The notes below the pieces were generated by a model that worked only from the letters and a program-made list of their open reading frames with translations, was not told the DNA's origin and ran no database searches. A stretch of DNA of 53,291 nt from Clostridiales bacterium (GTDB lineage Bacteria > Bacillota > Clostridia > Oscillospirales > CAG-382): NCBI GenBank assembly GCA_003343885.1, contig QAKH01000033.1, positions 1 through 53,291 on the forward strand, given 5' to 3'. The position numbers and the translations under genes were made by a program. This document shows positions 8,521 to 15,847 of this stretch, in pieces; positions within the stretch are counted from its first letter, which is position 1, and every line of letters begins with the position of its first letter.

Positions 8521-9129
8521 TTACTTTGCCGAAGCGTTTTCACAAACCTCCGGCTCGTCTTCAAAAACAAGATTTCCGTCGTCGTCCATGCTGCGTATCA
8601 CGGCAAGCGATTTCAGATTAAGTCCCATTTGCCTGAGCTTTGCTCCGCCTTTCTGGAACCCTTTCTCTATCACGATACCAATACCAGTCACGTTGGCTCC
8701 TGCCTGATGTATTATGTCAACAAGTCCGAGAGCAGCTTTTCCGTTTGCAAGAAAGTCATCAATAATCAAAACATTTTCATCCGGCTTCAAAAACTTAACC
8801 GAAACCATGACGTCATAAGTTTTTCCATGTGTAAAGGAATGGACGGGACTTGAGAAAACTCCGCCGTCGATGTTCTTGGATTTTGATTTCTTCGCAAAAA
8901 CAACGGGAACGGAAAAATACTGAGCCGCAATACAAGCAATCCCGATACCGGACGCTTCGACTGTCAATATTTTGTCTACCGGTATGTCAGAAAACAGTCG
9001 TTTAAACTCTTTTCCGATTTCGTTATATAATTCTATATCAATCTGATGATTGAGAAAACTGTCCACCTTCAGCACTCCGCCGGGAGCAATATGTCCTTCT
9101 TTGCGTATTCTGTCCTTTAAAAGCTGCAT
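8521..9129 (-). CDS. xpt: Xanthine phosphoribosyltransferase
   Basis: 202 residues, typical for Xpt. It converts xanthine and PRPP to XMP in purine salvage. The PRPP-binding motif VLIIDDFLANGKA lies at 120-132. The N-terminal MQLLKDRI, VDSFLNHQID and the KSKNIDGGVFSS segment match the family closely. The leader (about 9130-9243) has a consensus promoter upstream and a hairpin at 9175-9207, but I do not see the conserved purine-riboswitch core that often precedes xpt in Bacillota. Confidence 0.95.
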   Translation of the reverse strand: MQLLKDRIRKEGHIAPGGVLKVDSFLNHQIDIELYNEIGKEFKRLFSDIPVDKILTVEASGIGIACIAAQYFSVPVVFAKKSKSKNIDGGVFSSPVHSFTHGKTYDVMVSVKFLKPDENVLIIDDFLANGKAALGLVDIIHQAGANVTGIGIVIEKGFQKGGAKLRQMGLNLKSLAVIRSMDDDGNLVFEDEPEVCENASAK

Positions 9130-9174
9130 TCAAACCAACCTTTCCCGGAAAAACATGATTATGCTGACATTATT

Positions 9175-9207
9175 CACAACTCATTTGTACGTTTTACAAA
9201 TGCTGTG
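9175..9207 (-). other. Hairpin in xpt leader
   Basis: 7-bp core (ACAAATG with CATTTGT) extended by an outer CAC/GTG pairing across a small internal loop. It lies between promoter and start codon. No match to a riboswitch class that I can name. Confidence 0.45.
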
Positions 9208-9249
9208 CTTCAATGTTAAATACAACCGGAGAATATATGTGTTGGGACT

Positions 9250-9278
9250 ATTATACTACGCACACGTACAAAATGCAA
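9250..9278 (-). promoter_or_regulatory. xpt promoter
   Basis: Minus strand TTGCAT (9278-9273), 17-bp spacer, TATAAT (9255-9250). Transcription would start near 9243, leaving a leader of about 115 nt. Confidence 0.75.
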
Positions 9279-9416
9279 GAGTTTTTATAAAATGAAGGGT
9301 ACTTCTGATTAAAACGCGCTTACGTTTTTGAACTTGTACAAATAAATATGTTTTTATAAACTTATAAAAACCATTAGAATTTGTGTTGCATTTATCATCT
9401 GGCAAACCCATGCCAA

Positions 9417-9460
9417 AGCGCAGGCTTATAAGCCTGCGCTATAAGCCTGCGCTTTTATTT
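9417..9460 (+). terminator. Three-arm terminator-like hairpin
   Basis: A 24-nt perfect palindrome (9417-9440) is followed directly by a second copy of its 3' arm (9441-9453) and TTTATTTTT. The 5' arm can pair with either 3' arm. The T-tract reads on the plus strand, although the adjacent gene (flavodoxin) is on the minus strand. Confidence 0.6.
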
Positions 9461-9466
9461 TTCCGT

Positions 9467-9895
9467 TCAAGCTTCAGCGGCGCTTACTCCGAAAGCGCGG
9501 CATTTTTCAAGTCCTTCATCATCGGGAGCTTCATTTATAATTAACCCATCACCTGCCAATTTTCCCGAGGCTCCTATAACCCGTGCTTCCCATTCACGCA
9601 TCCATTCTCCGTCACCCCAGCCGTATGAACCGAACAAAGCAATCCTTTTATCCTTGATTTTCCCCTCAAGCTCCGCAAAAAACGGTTCAAACTCGGTTTC
9701 CTCAAGCACTTCTGCACCCATTGCAGGACAACCGAGAATCAAAATATCGTAATTTGATGCTTCATCTGCGCTGATTTCCGAAACCGTAAACAGCTGCGCT
9801 TCGGGATTTACCTGTCTTGCGCCCTCTAATACTGCCATCGCCATAGCTTCAGTATTTCCGGTTCCGCTCCAATAAATTACCGCTGTTTTTTTCAT
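9467..9895 (-). CDS. Flavodoxin
   Basis: 142-residue FMN-binding electron carrier. The FMN phosphate-binding loop is WSGTGNTEAMA near the N terminus, followed by LILGCPAMGAEVLEE and FGSYGWGDGEWM, which contact the isoalloxazine ring in the family. ATG at 9895 is chosen because GGAG lies 8 nt upstream; the 13-codon in-frame extension lacks one. It follows feoAB and the DUF3793 and DUF2325 genes on the same strand. Flavodoxins commonly replace ferredoxin under iron limitation, which fits this position, although no TTAG dyad sits directly in front of it. Confidence 0.93.
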   Translation of the reverse strand: MKKTAVIYWSGTGNTEAMAMAVLEGARQVNPEAQLFTVSEISADEASNYDILILGCPAMGAEVLEETEFEPFFAELEGKIKDKRIALFGSYGWGDGEWMREWEARVIGASGKLAGDGLIINEAPDDEGLEKCRAFGVSAAEA

Positions 9896-10033
9896 TGCAA
9901 AATCTCCTATTCTTAACACAAAATATAATTTCAAATATTAAACTCTTGTGACTTATACAGTCAAACACTTTCTTTCAGCACTAACCACCTCCCTTATACG
10001 CTTCTTTCGTCACTCGTACAAGCACAATTGTGC

Positions 10034-10321
10034 TTATTTTCCCATCATATGCTCGGCAAGCGCTTCCTTCAGTGCGCAGGCGCTTGAGGAATGACAATGC
10101 TTGAGCTTTGCTCCGGTCTTGTCTGCCTGTTTAATGGCAACATTGAGCATTTTATGCGCTACTGTTCCGGTAAAAACGATGATCATATCGGGACTGCCTA
10201 TCTGGTTCTGAAAATTTGCCGGACACTGCGTGAAAACCTTGCACTTGCATCCGAAGTTTTTACATATTTCTCTATACTTACAATGCATGCGGTCATGTCC
10301 GCCTATTATAACTATGCTCAA
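10034..10321 (-). CDS. DUF2325 domain protein
   Basis: 95 residues covering a whole DUF2325 domain: MSIVIIGGHDRMHCKYREIC at the start, KVFTQCPANFQNQIGSPDMIIVFT in the middle and HSSSACALKEAL at the end. Function is not established for the family. The fold is probably Rossmann-like, and the seven cysteines in a short protein suggest a redox or metal role, which is inference. Start codon is TTG behind GAGGAAG. It lies between the DUF3793 gene and flavodoxin, all on the minus strand. Confidence 0.82.
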   Translation of the reverse strand: MSIVIIGGHDRMHCKYREICKNFGCKCKVFTQCPANFQNQIGSPDMIIVFTGTVAHKMLNVAIKQADKTGAKLKHCHSSSACALKEALAEHMMGK

Positions 10322-10472
10322 TGCTTCTTCCTCTTCCTTTCAAAATTTTGAAAAAATATTCCGATAAGTGGGCAGCGACGTGTAAATAAATCTTTAATTC
10401 AGACGTTTTTTGCCGGCAAACCGACATTTCTATTACCTTTCACTTACCTATCGCTTACCTCTCGCTTGCCTT

Positions 10473-11066
10473 CTAACTTATTCCGGCACCGATGTCTTCA
10501 CAAGAACTCACACGGTTTTGAGGACAAAAAATATCCGTAAGTGTATGCCCGTTTTCAACACGACACGCAAGCGCTTTTCGACAAGCCCGATAACGAGTGA
10601 AACATTTTCGTGCGCTCTCCGGATTATGGTACGCTTTCCACTCGCCGGCAACAATACAATCTCTTCCGCCGCATTCTATAAAACGGCATATGTCGTACAC
10701 CGGATATCCGAGAAAAACTCCTATTTCATGGGGAAAAGTCTCCTGCTTCAAGCGCTGTTTCAGAACCCTTATATACTCATCCATGCTTCCTTTTGCAGGG
10801 TACCCGTACTTTCCAAGAAACTCTATTGATTCCGGAGCACTCAGCTGTTTTTCAAGCACACTTTTTCTGTATGCCATCACTAAAACACGCTTTTTACACT
10901 CACATATCAACTCCAAGTATATCCCAATACCGTTCAGTTCTCTGTTCATTCTTTTCAGCTCGCTATATACATTCTCTTGGTTCGACTTGCCAAAGGAGGC
11001 TATATTTGCGCTTTTTATACCTGCTAATGCAGGCGCACAGTGATATGCTATCTGTCTTTCAAACAT
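10473..11066 (-). CDS. DUF3793 family protein
   Basis: 197 residues, matching the DUF3793 family as I recall it: an N-terminal HCAPALAGIKSANIAS, a central FPHEIGVFLGYPVYDICRFI and a basic C-terminal segment with KCFTRYRACRK. No enzymatic motif is recognised. A strong AGGAGG ribosome binding site precedes the ATG. Its promoter (11095-11123) is separate from feoB and is overlapped by an 18-bp perfect palindrome (11081-11098) of the TTAG type, so it should respond to the same regulator as feoA. The linkage to Feo suggests a role in iron stress, which is inference. Confidence 0.85.
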   Translation of the reverse strand: MFERQIAYHCAPALAGIKSANIASFGKSNQENVYSELKRMNRELNGIGIYLELICECKKRVLVMAYRKSVLEKQLSAPESIEFLGKYGYPAKGSMDEYIRVLKQRLKQETFPHEIGVFLGYPVYDICRFIECGGRDCIVAGEWKAYHNPESARKCFTRYRACRKALACRVENGHTLTDIFCPQNRVSSCEDIGAGIS

Positions 11067-11080
11067 TTTTACCTCCTTTT

Positions 11081-11098
11081 AGTTAGTTATAACTAACT
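11081..11098. promoter_or_regulatory. Iron-box-like operator, site 1
   Basis: 18-bp perfect palindrome AGTTAGTTATAACTAACT. It overlaps the -10 element and start point of the DUF3793 gene promoter. The half sites resemble the TTAG...CTAA pattern of DtxR/IdeR-type boxes. Confidence 0.7.
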
Positions 11099-11123
11099 TA
11101 TGCGTAAATAATTAAGCTCTCAA
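11095..11123 (-). promoter_or_regulatory. Promoter of DUF3793 gene
   Basis: Minus strand TTGAGA (11123-11118), 17-bp spacer, TAAGTT (11100-11095). The -35 lies inside a small hairpin (AGCTCT/AGAGCT) with a T-rich tail that may terminate the upstream feo transcript. Confidence 0.5.
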
Positions 11124-11285
11124 AAAGAGCTGATGAAAAGCAAAGTTTAAAAGCTCCATTCACCTCCGGCTTCACGCACAGCGCAAAGCCGGAAAGTGGA
11201 ACGAGTTAATATTAAACTTTGGGCAAATAAGTTATAAACACTTCTAAAACTTCTGAAAACAGTAAATTGTACAAACCGGAGAGAA

Positions 11286-11459
11286 TTATTTTTTACCGGC
11301 GTCATGGCAGCTGCAGCCGCCGTTTCCGGAGCTACCGGAGCATTTTTTGCCATGAGGGCAGCCTATGCAGGCACTTCCCGACTTTTTCTCTTTGTATATG
11401 TAATACGATATGCCGGCAATAATCAGCACAACAACTGCAATAACAACAAAATCAATCAT
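11286..11459 (-). CDS. FeoB-associated Cys-rich membrane protein
   Basis: 57-residue protein starting MIDFVVIAVVVLIIAG: one N-terminal membrane span, a short basic YIYKEKKSG linker and a tail with five cysteines, CIGCPHGKKC followed by CSCHD. This is the pattern of the small FeoB-associated Cys-rich family found next to feoB in Clostridia. The ATG at 11459 has GGTG about 7 nt upstream and the gene starts 51 bp after feoB, so it belongs to that operon. The cysteine tail may bind Fe2+ near the transporter; that role is inferred. Confidence 0.88.
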   Translation of the reverse strand: MIDFVVIAVVVLIIAGISYYIYKEKKSGSACIGCPHGKKCSGSSGNGGCSCHDAGKK

Positions 11460-11510
11460 AAGTCACACCCCGGTTTTTTGGTTTTATGTAAACTATTCGC
11501 TTAATTACTC

Positions 11511-13553
11511 TTATACTCCAACACCTGCACTGCGTACATTAGACTTTCCAGCTGATGCGCCAAGAGTATATTCTTCACCGATTTTTTTGCGTGCTTTAGC
11601 TATCATAAGTCCGATAACGACGGCAAAAACAATAACTGCCGCAAGTCCGCTCAAAGCAGGCGCTACAGCAAGCGTTTCGGGAGCGGTAACAAGTGTTCCT
11701 ATCGTATATACAAAGTATCCTACCGTGTAACCGACGCCGAGCTGGAGTCCAATGCCGCCCCACACCCATTTTGCACTTTTCATCTCCGAATTCATTGCTC
11801 CGATAGCCGCAAAACAGGGCGGAGTATAAAGGTTAAACATAAGATAAGCAAGCGCCGCAACCTTGGTTATCGCTATTATCGACGCCGCTTCGGCTCCTGT
11901 GCCCTCAAGCAGTTCAAGAGTATCTGCGTCTATCAGGTTTTCAAGTCCTACAAAGCAAACTGCAAGCGTACCGACAACGTTTTCCTTTGCGATAAAACCG
12001 GTGACTGCCGCCGCCGCAAGCTGCCAGGAAAGCACTCCCACAATCGGCACTAACAAGTATGCAAAAGGTCTTGCAATAGACGCAAGGATTGAAGAATCTG
12101 CCGTTTCTGCTACTCCGAAGCTCCAGTCAAACGTCTGCATAATCTGCACAGCCGTATTACACAAAAGTATTATAGTGGAAGCCTTGACTATGTACGCCCA
12201 TCCTCGTCCGCACATAGACTTGAACGCACCCCACAAAGAGGGAATTTTGTACTCAGGCAGTTCAATTATAAAGAACGACTTTCTTGCTTTGTATCCTGCT
12301 ATCTTGTTAACTAAGAGTGCGCCGAGGAAGATTAACACGATACCGAACAGATACATAACGGCACTAACCCAGCCGGCGTTGTCAAAAAAGGCTCCTGCAA
12401 AAAGTGAAATAACAGGAATTTTAGCGCCGCACGGCATAAACGGGGACAGCATTGCCGTTGCTCTTCTCTCACGCTCATTTCTAATTGTACGGCTCGCCAT
12501 AATGCCGGGAACGGCACAGCCTATGGTTATAACAAACGGTATTACCGACTTGCCGGAAAGTCCTACTTTTTTGAAGATAGGATCAAGCACGACGGCAACA
12601 CGCGACATATAGCCGCAGTCTTCAAGTATAGCAATGAGAAAATACATAACCATAACCAACGGCAAAAAGCCGATTACTGCGATAACACCGCCTATAATAC
12701 CGTCAACGACAAGCGCATAAAGTATAGGACTTGCGTTTTCAAGCAATCCTCCGACAAATTTCTGGAAGGTCTCAAGCCAGGCAACCAACAGGTCTGCAAT
12801 AGGGGTACCCACCCAGACCTGTGATATCTGGAAGACAAGGAACATGACAACAGCGAATATCGGTATCCCCGCCCACTTATTTGTGAGAACCTCATCAATA
12901 ATGTCGCCCACGCCTCTTTCTTTGGTAAGAACCTTTCTCGTTTCTACATCTTTTACTATGCCGTTTACAAACTCAAATCTCTTTCTGTCTGCCGCTTCAA
13001 CAGCTTTTATATCCGTAAGATCAATATTTCCCTGCACATACGGCGCCGTTTGTCCGCTTCCGTATGCCGAAACAGCTGCCTCAACAACTTTTTGAAGTCC
13101 TTTGGCGGAAGTTGACACTGTTTTTATAACCGGACAGTTTAACTTTCGAGAAAGTGCTTCGGTATCAATTTTCGTATCTTTTTTTTCGTTGATATCGCTT
13201 TTATTTAGTGCGACAACCACAGGTATTCCAAGTTCAAGCAGCTGCGTTGTAAAAAACAGGCTTCTGCTTAAATTTGTTGCGTCTACGATGTTTATAATCG
13301 CATCCGGTCTCTCGTTTTTAACGTAGGAGCTTGTAATGCTTTCTTCCGATGTGAAAGGCGACATTGAATAAGCTCCGGGCAAATCCACCGCAATCAGTTC
13401 TTCTGTTCCGCCGTAAAAATTGCTCCGTATCCTATGTTCCTTCCTTTCGACTGTAACACCGGCCCAGTTGCCGACTTTCTCGTTTCTTCCGGTTAGGGCA
13501 TTATACATTGTTGTCTTGCCGGAATTTGGGTTGCCTGCCAAGGCAATTCTCAT
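11511..13553 (-). CDS. feoB: Ferrous iron transporter FeoB
   Basis: 680 residues. The N-terminal GTPase domain has G1 GNPNSGKT (7-14), G3 VDLPGAYS and G4 ALNKSD, followed by the GDI-like helical region and a membrane domain with two Gate repeats. Family members import Fe2+ across the cytoplasmic membrane. GGAGG lies upstream of the ATG. A terminator-like hairpin (13631-13646) and a TTAG dyad (13599-13612) separate it from feoA, so feoB may have its own regulated start as well as read-through. The protein is a little shorter than E. coli FeoB (773 residues) but complete by motif. Confidence 0.97.
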   Translation of the reverse strand: MRIALAGNPNSGKTTMYNALTGRNEKVGNWAGVTVERKEHRIRSNFYGGTEELIAVDLPGAYSMSPFTSEESITSSYVKNERPDAIINIVDATNLSRSLFFTTQLLELGIPVVVALNKSDINEKKDTKIDTEALSRKLNCPVIKTVSTSAKGLQKVVEAAVSAYGSGQTAPYVQGNIDLTDIKAVEAADRKRFEFVNGIVKDVETRKVLTKERGVGDIIDEVLTNKWAGIPIFAVVMFLVFQISQVWVGTPIADLLVAWLETFQKFVGGLLENASPILYALVVDGIIGGVIAVIGFLPLVMVMYFLIAILEDCGYMSRVAVVLDPIFKKVGLSGKSVIPFVITIGCAVPGIMASRTIRNERERRATAMLSPFMPCGAKIPVISLFAGAFFDNAGWVSAVMYLFGIVLIFLGALLVNKIAGYKARKSFFIIELPEYKIPSLWGAFKSMCGRGWAYIVKASTIILLCNTAVQIMQTFDWSFGVAETADSSILASIARPFAYLLVPIVGVLSWQLAAAAVTGFIAKENVVGTLAVCFVGLENLIDADTLELLEGTGAEAASIIAITKVAALAYLMFNLYTPPCFAAIGAMNSEMKSAKWVWGGIGLQLGVGYTVGYFVYTIGTLVTAPETLAVAPALSGLAAVIVFAVVIGLMIAKARKKIGEEYTLGASAGKSNVRSAGVGV

Positions 13554-13598
13554 GGTTGTTTCCTCCTTTAGTTAGTACCCTTTGGATTTTATATTTGA

Positions 13599-13612
13599 TT
13601 AGTTGTGACTAA
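13599..13612. promoter_or_regulatory. Iron-box-like operator, site 2
   Basis: Dyad TTAGT-N4-ACTAA about 46 bp upstream of the feoB start. Same half sites and spacing as site 1, but flanking positions are imperfect. A lone GTTAGTA half site also occurs at 13571. Confidence 0.6.
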
Positions 13613-13630
13613 CTTACACTTTTTATTTAA

Positions 13631-13646
13631 CGCCGCTCATGCGGCG
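13631..13646 (-). terminator. Hairpin between feoA and feoB
   Basis: 6-bp GC stem CGCCGC / GCGGCG with a 4-nt loop just past the feoA stop codon. On the minus strand the tail is TTAAATAAAAAG, so it would be a leaky terminator at best. Confidence 0.45.
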
Positions 13647-13651
13647 CTCTT

Positions 13652-13864
13652 TTAAACGATTATTGCTTCGGCAAGCTGACGGTCGATATTATATCTTCCG
13701 TCTTTTATGGAAACGACACAGCTTCCCTTAAGATGCGAAACAACGGTAATAACTTCACCGCTGTAACATCCAAGCGAAAACAAAAAAGCATTTAGCTCAT
13801 CGTCATGCGTTTCCACGCTTTTTATTACATATTCCTTTCCCTCAACGGCATTATTCAAATTCAT
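13652..13864 (-). CDS. feoA: FeoA family protein
   Basis: 70-residue SH3-like cytoplasmic protein (EGKEYVIKSVE..., LFSLGCYSGEVITVVS, ...NIDRQLAEAIIV). FeoA is needed for full FeoB transport activity in known systems. It is the first gene of the feo block. A promoter with two TTAG-type dyads (13910-13925 and 13936-13951) lies upstream. Confidence 0.94.
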   Translation of the reverse strand: MNLNNAVEGKEYVIKSVETHDDELNAFLFSLGCYSGEVITVVSHLKGSCVVSIKDGRYNIDRQLAEAIIV

Positions 13865-13909
13865 ACCTTATCACCCTACATGTTATTTGCTGTATCAAAA
13901 GCTAATTCG

Positions 13910-13925
13910 GTTAGTTTTTTCTAAC
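13910..13925. promoter_or_regulatory. Iron-box-like operator, site 3
   Basis: GTTAG-N6-CTAAC dyad just downstream of the feoA -10 element, in the position of a roadblock or start-site operator. Confidence 0.6.
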
Positions 13926-13934
13926 TCCTGATGT

Positions 13935-13963
13935 AGTTTAGCACAACTAACCAAGTTTGTCAA
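13935..13963 (-). promoter_or_regulatory. feoA promoter with embedded dyad (site 4)
   Basis: Minus strand TTGACA (13963-13958), 17-bp spacer, TAAACT (13940-13935). The spacer and -10 contain GGTTAGTTGTGCTAAAC, another copy of the TTAG-type element (13936-13951). A bound repressor would block RNA polymerase directly. Confidence 0.7.
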
Positions 13964-14145
13964 GACTTTTTTCAAAAAATCCAAATAAAAAATTAAAAAT
14001 AACAATGGCACTTCACTAAACAGAAAATTATAAAACTTGGAGGCTTAATATTGACGTAAATTGTTTTTCATAGTATAATCACAAGGTATAGGATACGGAT
14101 TTACACAAAATATGTGTGCCGAATTCGAAAGGAGCGCATAATATA

Positions 14146-14310
14146 ATGATTTCGCCTGATATCGGAATTATCGGCGGCGCCGACGGACCGACAGCTATAT
14201 TTGTTGCAGGGCCCAAGATTAATGTTTTAAGCATTGTTCTCGGTGTTATCGCCATAGCGGTGGCAGCCGCGGCGATAATATTTACTGTGAAACGAAACAA
14301 AAAGAATTAG
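14146..14310 (+). CDS. Small membrane protein with decarboxylase beta-subunit motif
   Basis: 54 residues. It begins MISPDIGIIGGADGPTAIFV, in which IIGGADGPTAIFV is a signature of the membrane beta subunit of Na+-translocating decarboxylases (OadB, GcdB, MmdB). It then has one hydrophobic helix (about residues 26-47) and a basic KRNKKN tail. A full beta subunit is about 370-430 residues with many spans, so this is not one, and no other decarboxylase subunit is nearby. AAAGGAG lies about 11 nt before the ATG, which with clean coding ends suggests a real gene. Function unknown. Confidence 0.75.
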   Translation: MISPDIGIIGGADGPTAIFVAGPKINVLSIVLGVIAIAVAAAAIIFTVKRNKKN

Positions 14311-14427
14311 CAGTTTTTTTATTTCATCATTTATGCGGCGATTTATGTAACGCCTTATATTGGGTTGTTCGACAAGTCTGTCTGTTTTCCAGCTTTATTC
14401 TTTACTTTATAAGGAAGTATATCTATC

Positions 14428-15060
14428 ATGTTAATTATCGGGCTTACCGGTGCGAGCGGCGCCGGAAAAGGCTTATTTGCGCAAACTGCGCACAAATATT
14501 TCGGTGCGCTTCACATTGATACTGACAAGCTTGCACGCCGCGTTGTCATGCCGGGGCAGGAATGTCTGCGCAAAATTGCGGAATGTTTCGGCGAAACCGT
14601 ACTTTGTGAAGACGGTTCTCTCAACCGCAAAGAACTTGCTAAAGTCGTATTTTCAGACAAGCAAAAATTAGAACTTCTTAACTCAATAACACATCCGGCT
14701 ATCACGCATTTAGTAAGAGATATTCTTAAAGACGCGCAAAGCTCCGGAACAAAGATAGCAATTGTCGACGCACCTTTGCTTTTTGAAAGCGGCGAAGACT
14801 CGGTATGCGACATCACGGTAGGTGTTGTTGCGCAAAAGGACATTCGGCTGAAGCGGATAATGAAGCGGGACAGCATTGACGAAAATGCCGCCGAAAGTCG
14901 GCTTGTTTCAGGAAAAGACACAAAATATTTTGTTGACAGGTGCGATTATATACTTGAAAACAATTACGATGAACCAGATGAATTTGCCGAAAAGTGCCGT
15001 GAGCTTATATCTGCAATTATTTCAAGTGCTCCGGGCACAAAAACAAAAAGCGCAAAATGA
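14428..15060 (+). CDS. coaE: Dephospho-CoA kinase
   Basis: 210 residues, normal for CoaE. It phosphorylates the 3'-OH of dephospho-CoA, the last step in CoA synthesis. The P-loop GASGAGKG is at 8-15, followed by HIDTDKLARRV, ITHPAI and the DAPLLFESG lid-region motif. AAGGAAG is about 11 nt upstream. The next gene follows after 57 bp on the same strand. Confidence 0.95.
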   Translation: MLIIGLTGASGAGKGLFAQTAHKYFGALHIDTDKLARRVVMPGQECLRKIAECFGETVLCEDGSLNRKELAKVVFSDKQKLELLNSITHPAITHLVRDILKDAQSSGTKIAIVDAPLLFESGEDSVCDITVGVVAQKDIRLKRIMKRDSIDENAAESRLVSGKDTKYFVDRCDYILENNYDEPDEFAEKCRELISAIISSAPGTKTKSAK

Positions 15061-15117
15061 TTTGCATTTGACTTGTTTAATTGCCGGAACAAGTGCAAAC
15101 AGCTGAAAGGAAATTCA

Positions 15118-15732
15118 ATGAGAAAATCTTTTGTTATTATTTTCATACTTATTCTATCCGCCGGGATTGCGACGTTATGGGTTTTTGTTGAAAATCTGAT
15201 TCTTGAGAAAACCCATCCCCTACCTTACTATGAAATCGTAAGCAAGTATTCGGCAGAGTATGCCGTTCCGGAGGAAGTCATATACGGCGTCATGAACACT
15301 GAAAGCTCTTTCAAAAGTGACGCTGTATCAGCTAAAGGTGCTATCGGACTTATGCAGATAACGCCTGACACCTTTGAGTGGCTCTGCTCCAAGAACTCTG
15401 ACTCGGACACTTCTTCGGAAAGGCTATACAATCCCGAAGTGAATATATGTTACGGGACCTATTTCTTAAGTCTTTTATACACTGAATTCAGCGTATGGGA
15501 CACGGTTTTTGCCGCTTACAATGCCGGAAGAGGCAAGGTTAATGAATGGCTTGCTGATGATCAGTACAATAAAAACGGAAAAATTGTCAATATTCCTTAC
15601 CCTGAAACCGCCGCATACGTTGAAAAGGTGAACAAGGCAATGCTTGTCTATAAAAAGCTGTATTTTTCGGAAAGCAGCACTGAAACGGCGGTTGATTCTG
15701 CTGATAATGCGGATGAAAGTACTGTCGGCTGA
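15118..15732 (+). CDS. Lytic transglycosylase, SLT domain
   Basis: 204-residue peptidoglycan lytic transglycosylase of the Slt70 catalytic type. A single N-terminal membrane anchor or signal (residues 4-25) is followed by the lysozyme-like domain. The catalytic Glu is E62 in VMNTESSF, and GAIGLMQITPDTFEWL and AAYNAGRGKVNEWL are both typical. The ATG at 15118 has AAAGGA 6 nt upstream. The acidic C-terminal tail (residues 187-204) has no recognised domain. Acts outside the membrane on cell-wall glycan. Confidence 0.93.
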   Translation: MRKSFVIIFILILSAGIATLWVFVENLILEKTHPLPYYEIVSKYSAEYAVPEEVIYGVMNTESSFKSDAVSAKGAIGLMQITPDTFEWLCSKNSDSDTSSERLYNPEVNICYGTYFLSLLYTEFSVWDTVFAAYNAGRGKVNEWLADDQYNKNGKIVNIPYPETAAYVEKVNKAMLVYKKLYFSESSTETAVDSADNADESTVG

Positions 15733-15762
15733 ATTGTTTTTTACAAAAATCACTTTTAATGA

Positions 15763-15791
15763 TTGAATTATTAAAAAATACGCATTATATT
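15763..15791 (+). promoter_or_regulatory. Promoter of M18 aminopeptidase
   Basis: TTGAAT (15763-15768), 17-bp spacer, TATATT (15786-15791), about 57 bp before the start codon. Confidence 0.5.
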
Positions 15792-15847
15792 AGTATCAGA
15801 AAAATAAAAATAAAATCAAAGAAAAAACGTTGAAAGGCGGTATAGAT

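Noticed and set aside
10020..10035. 16-bp palindrome AAGCACAATTGTGCTT at the end of the DUF2325 gene
   Set aside because: It overlaps the stop codon region, has no U-tract and no second copy in the window; too little to call an operator or terminator.
11304..11730. Plus-strand frames opposite feoB and the Cys-rich partner
   Set aside because: They are low-complexity mirror frames of real minus-strand genes.
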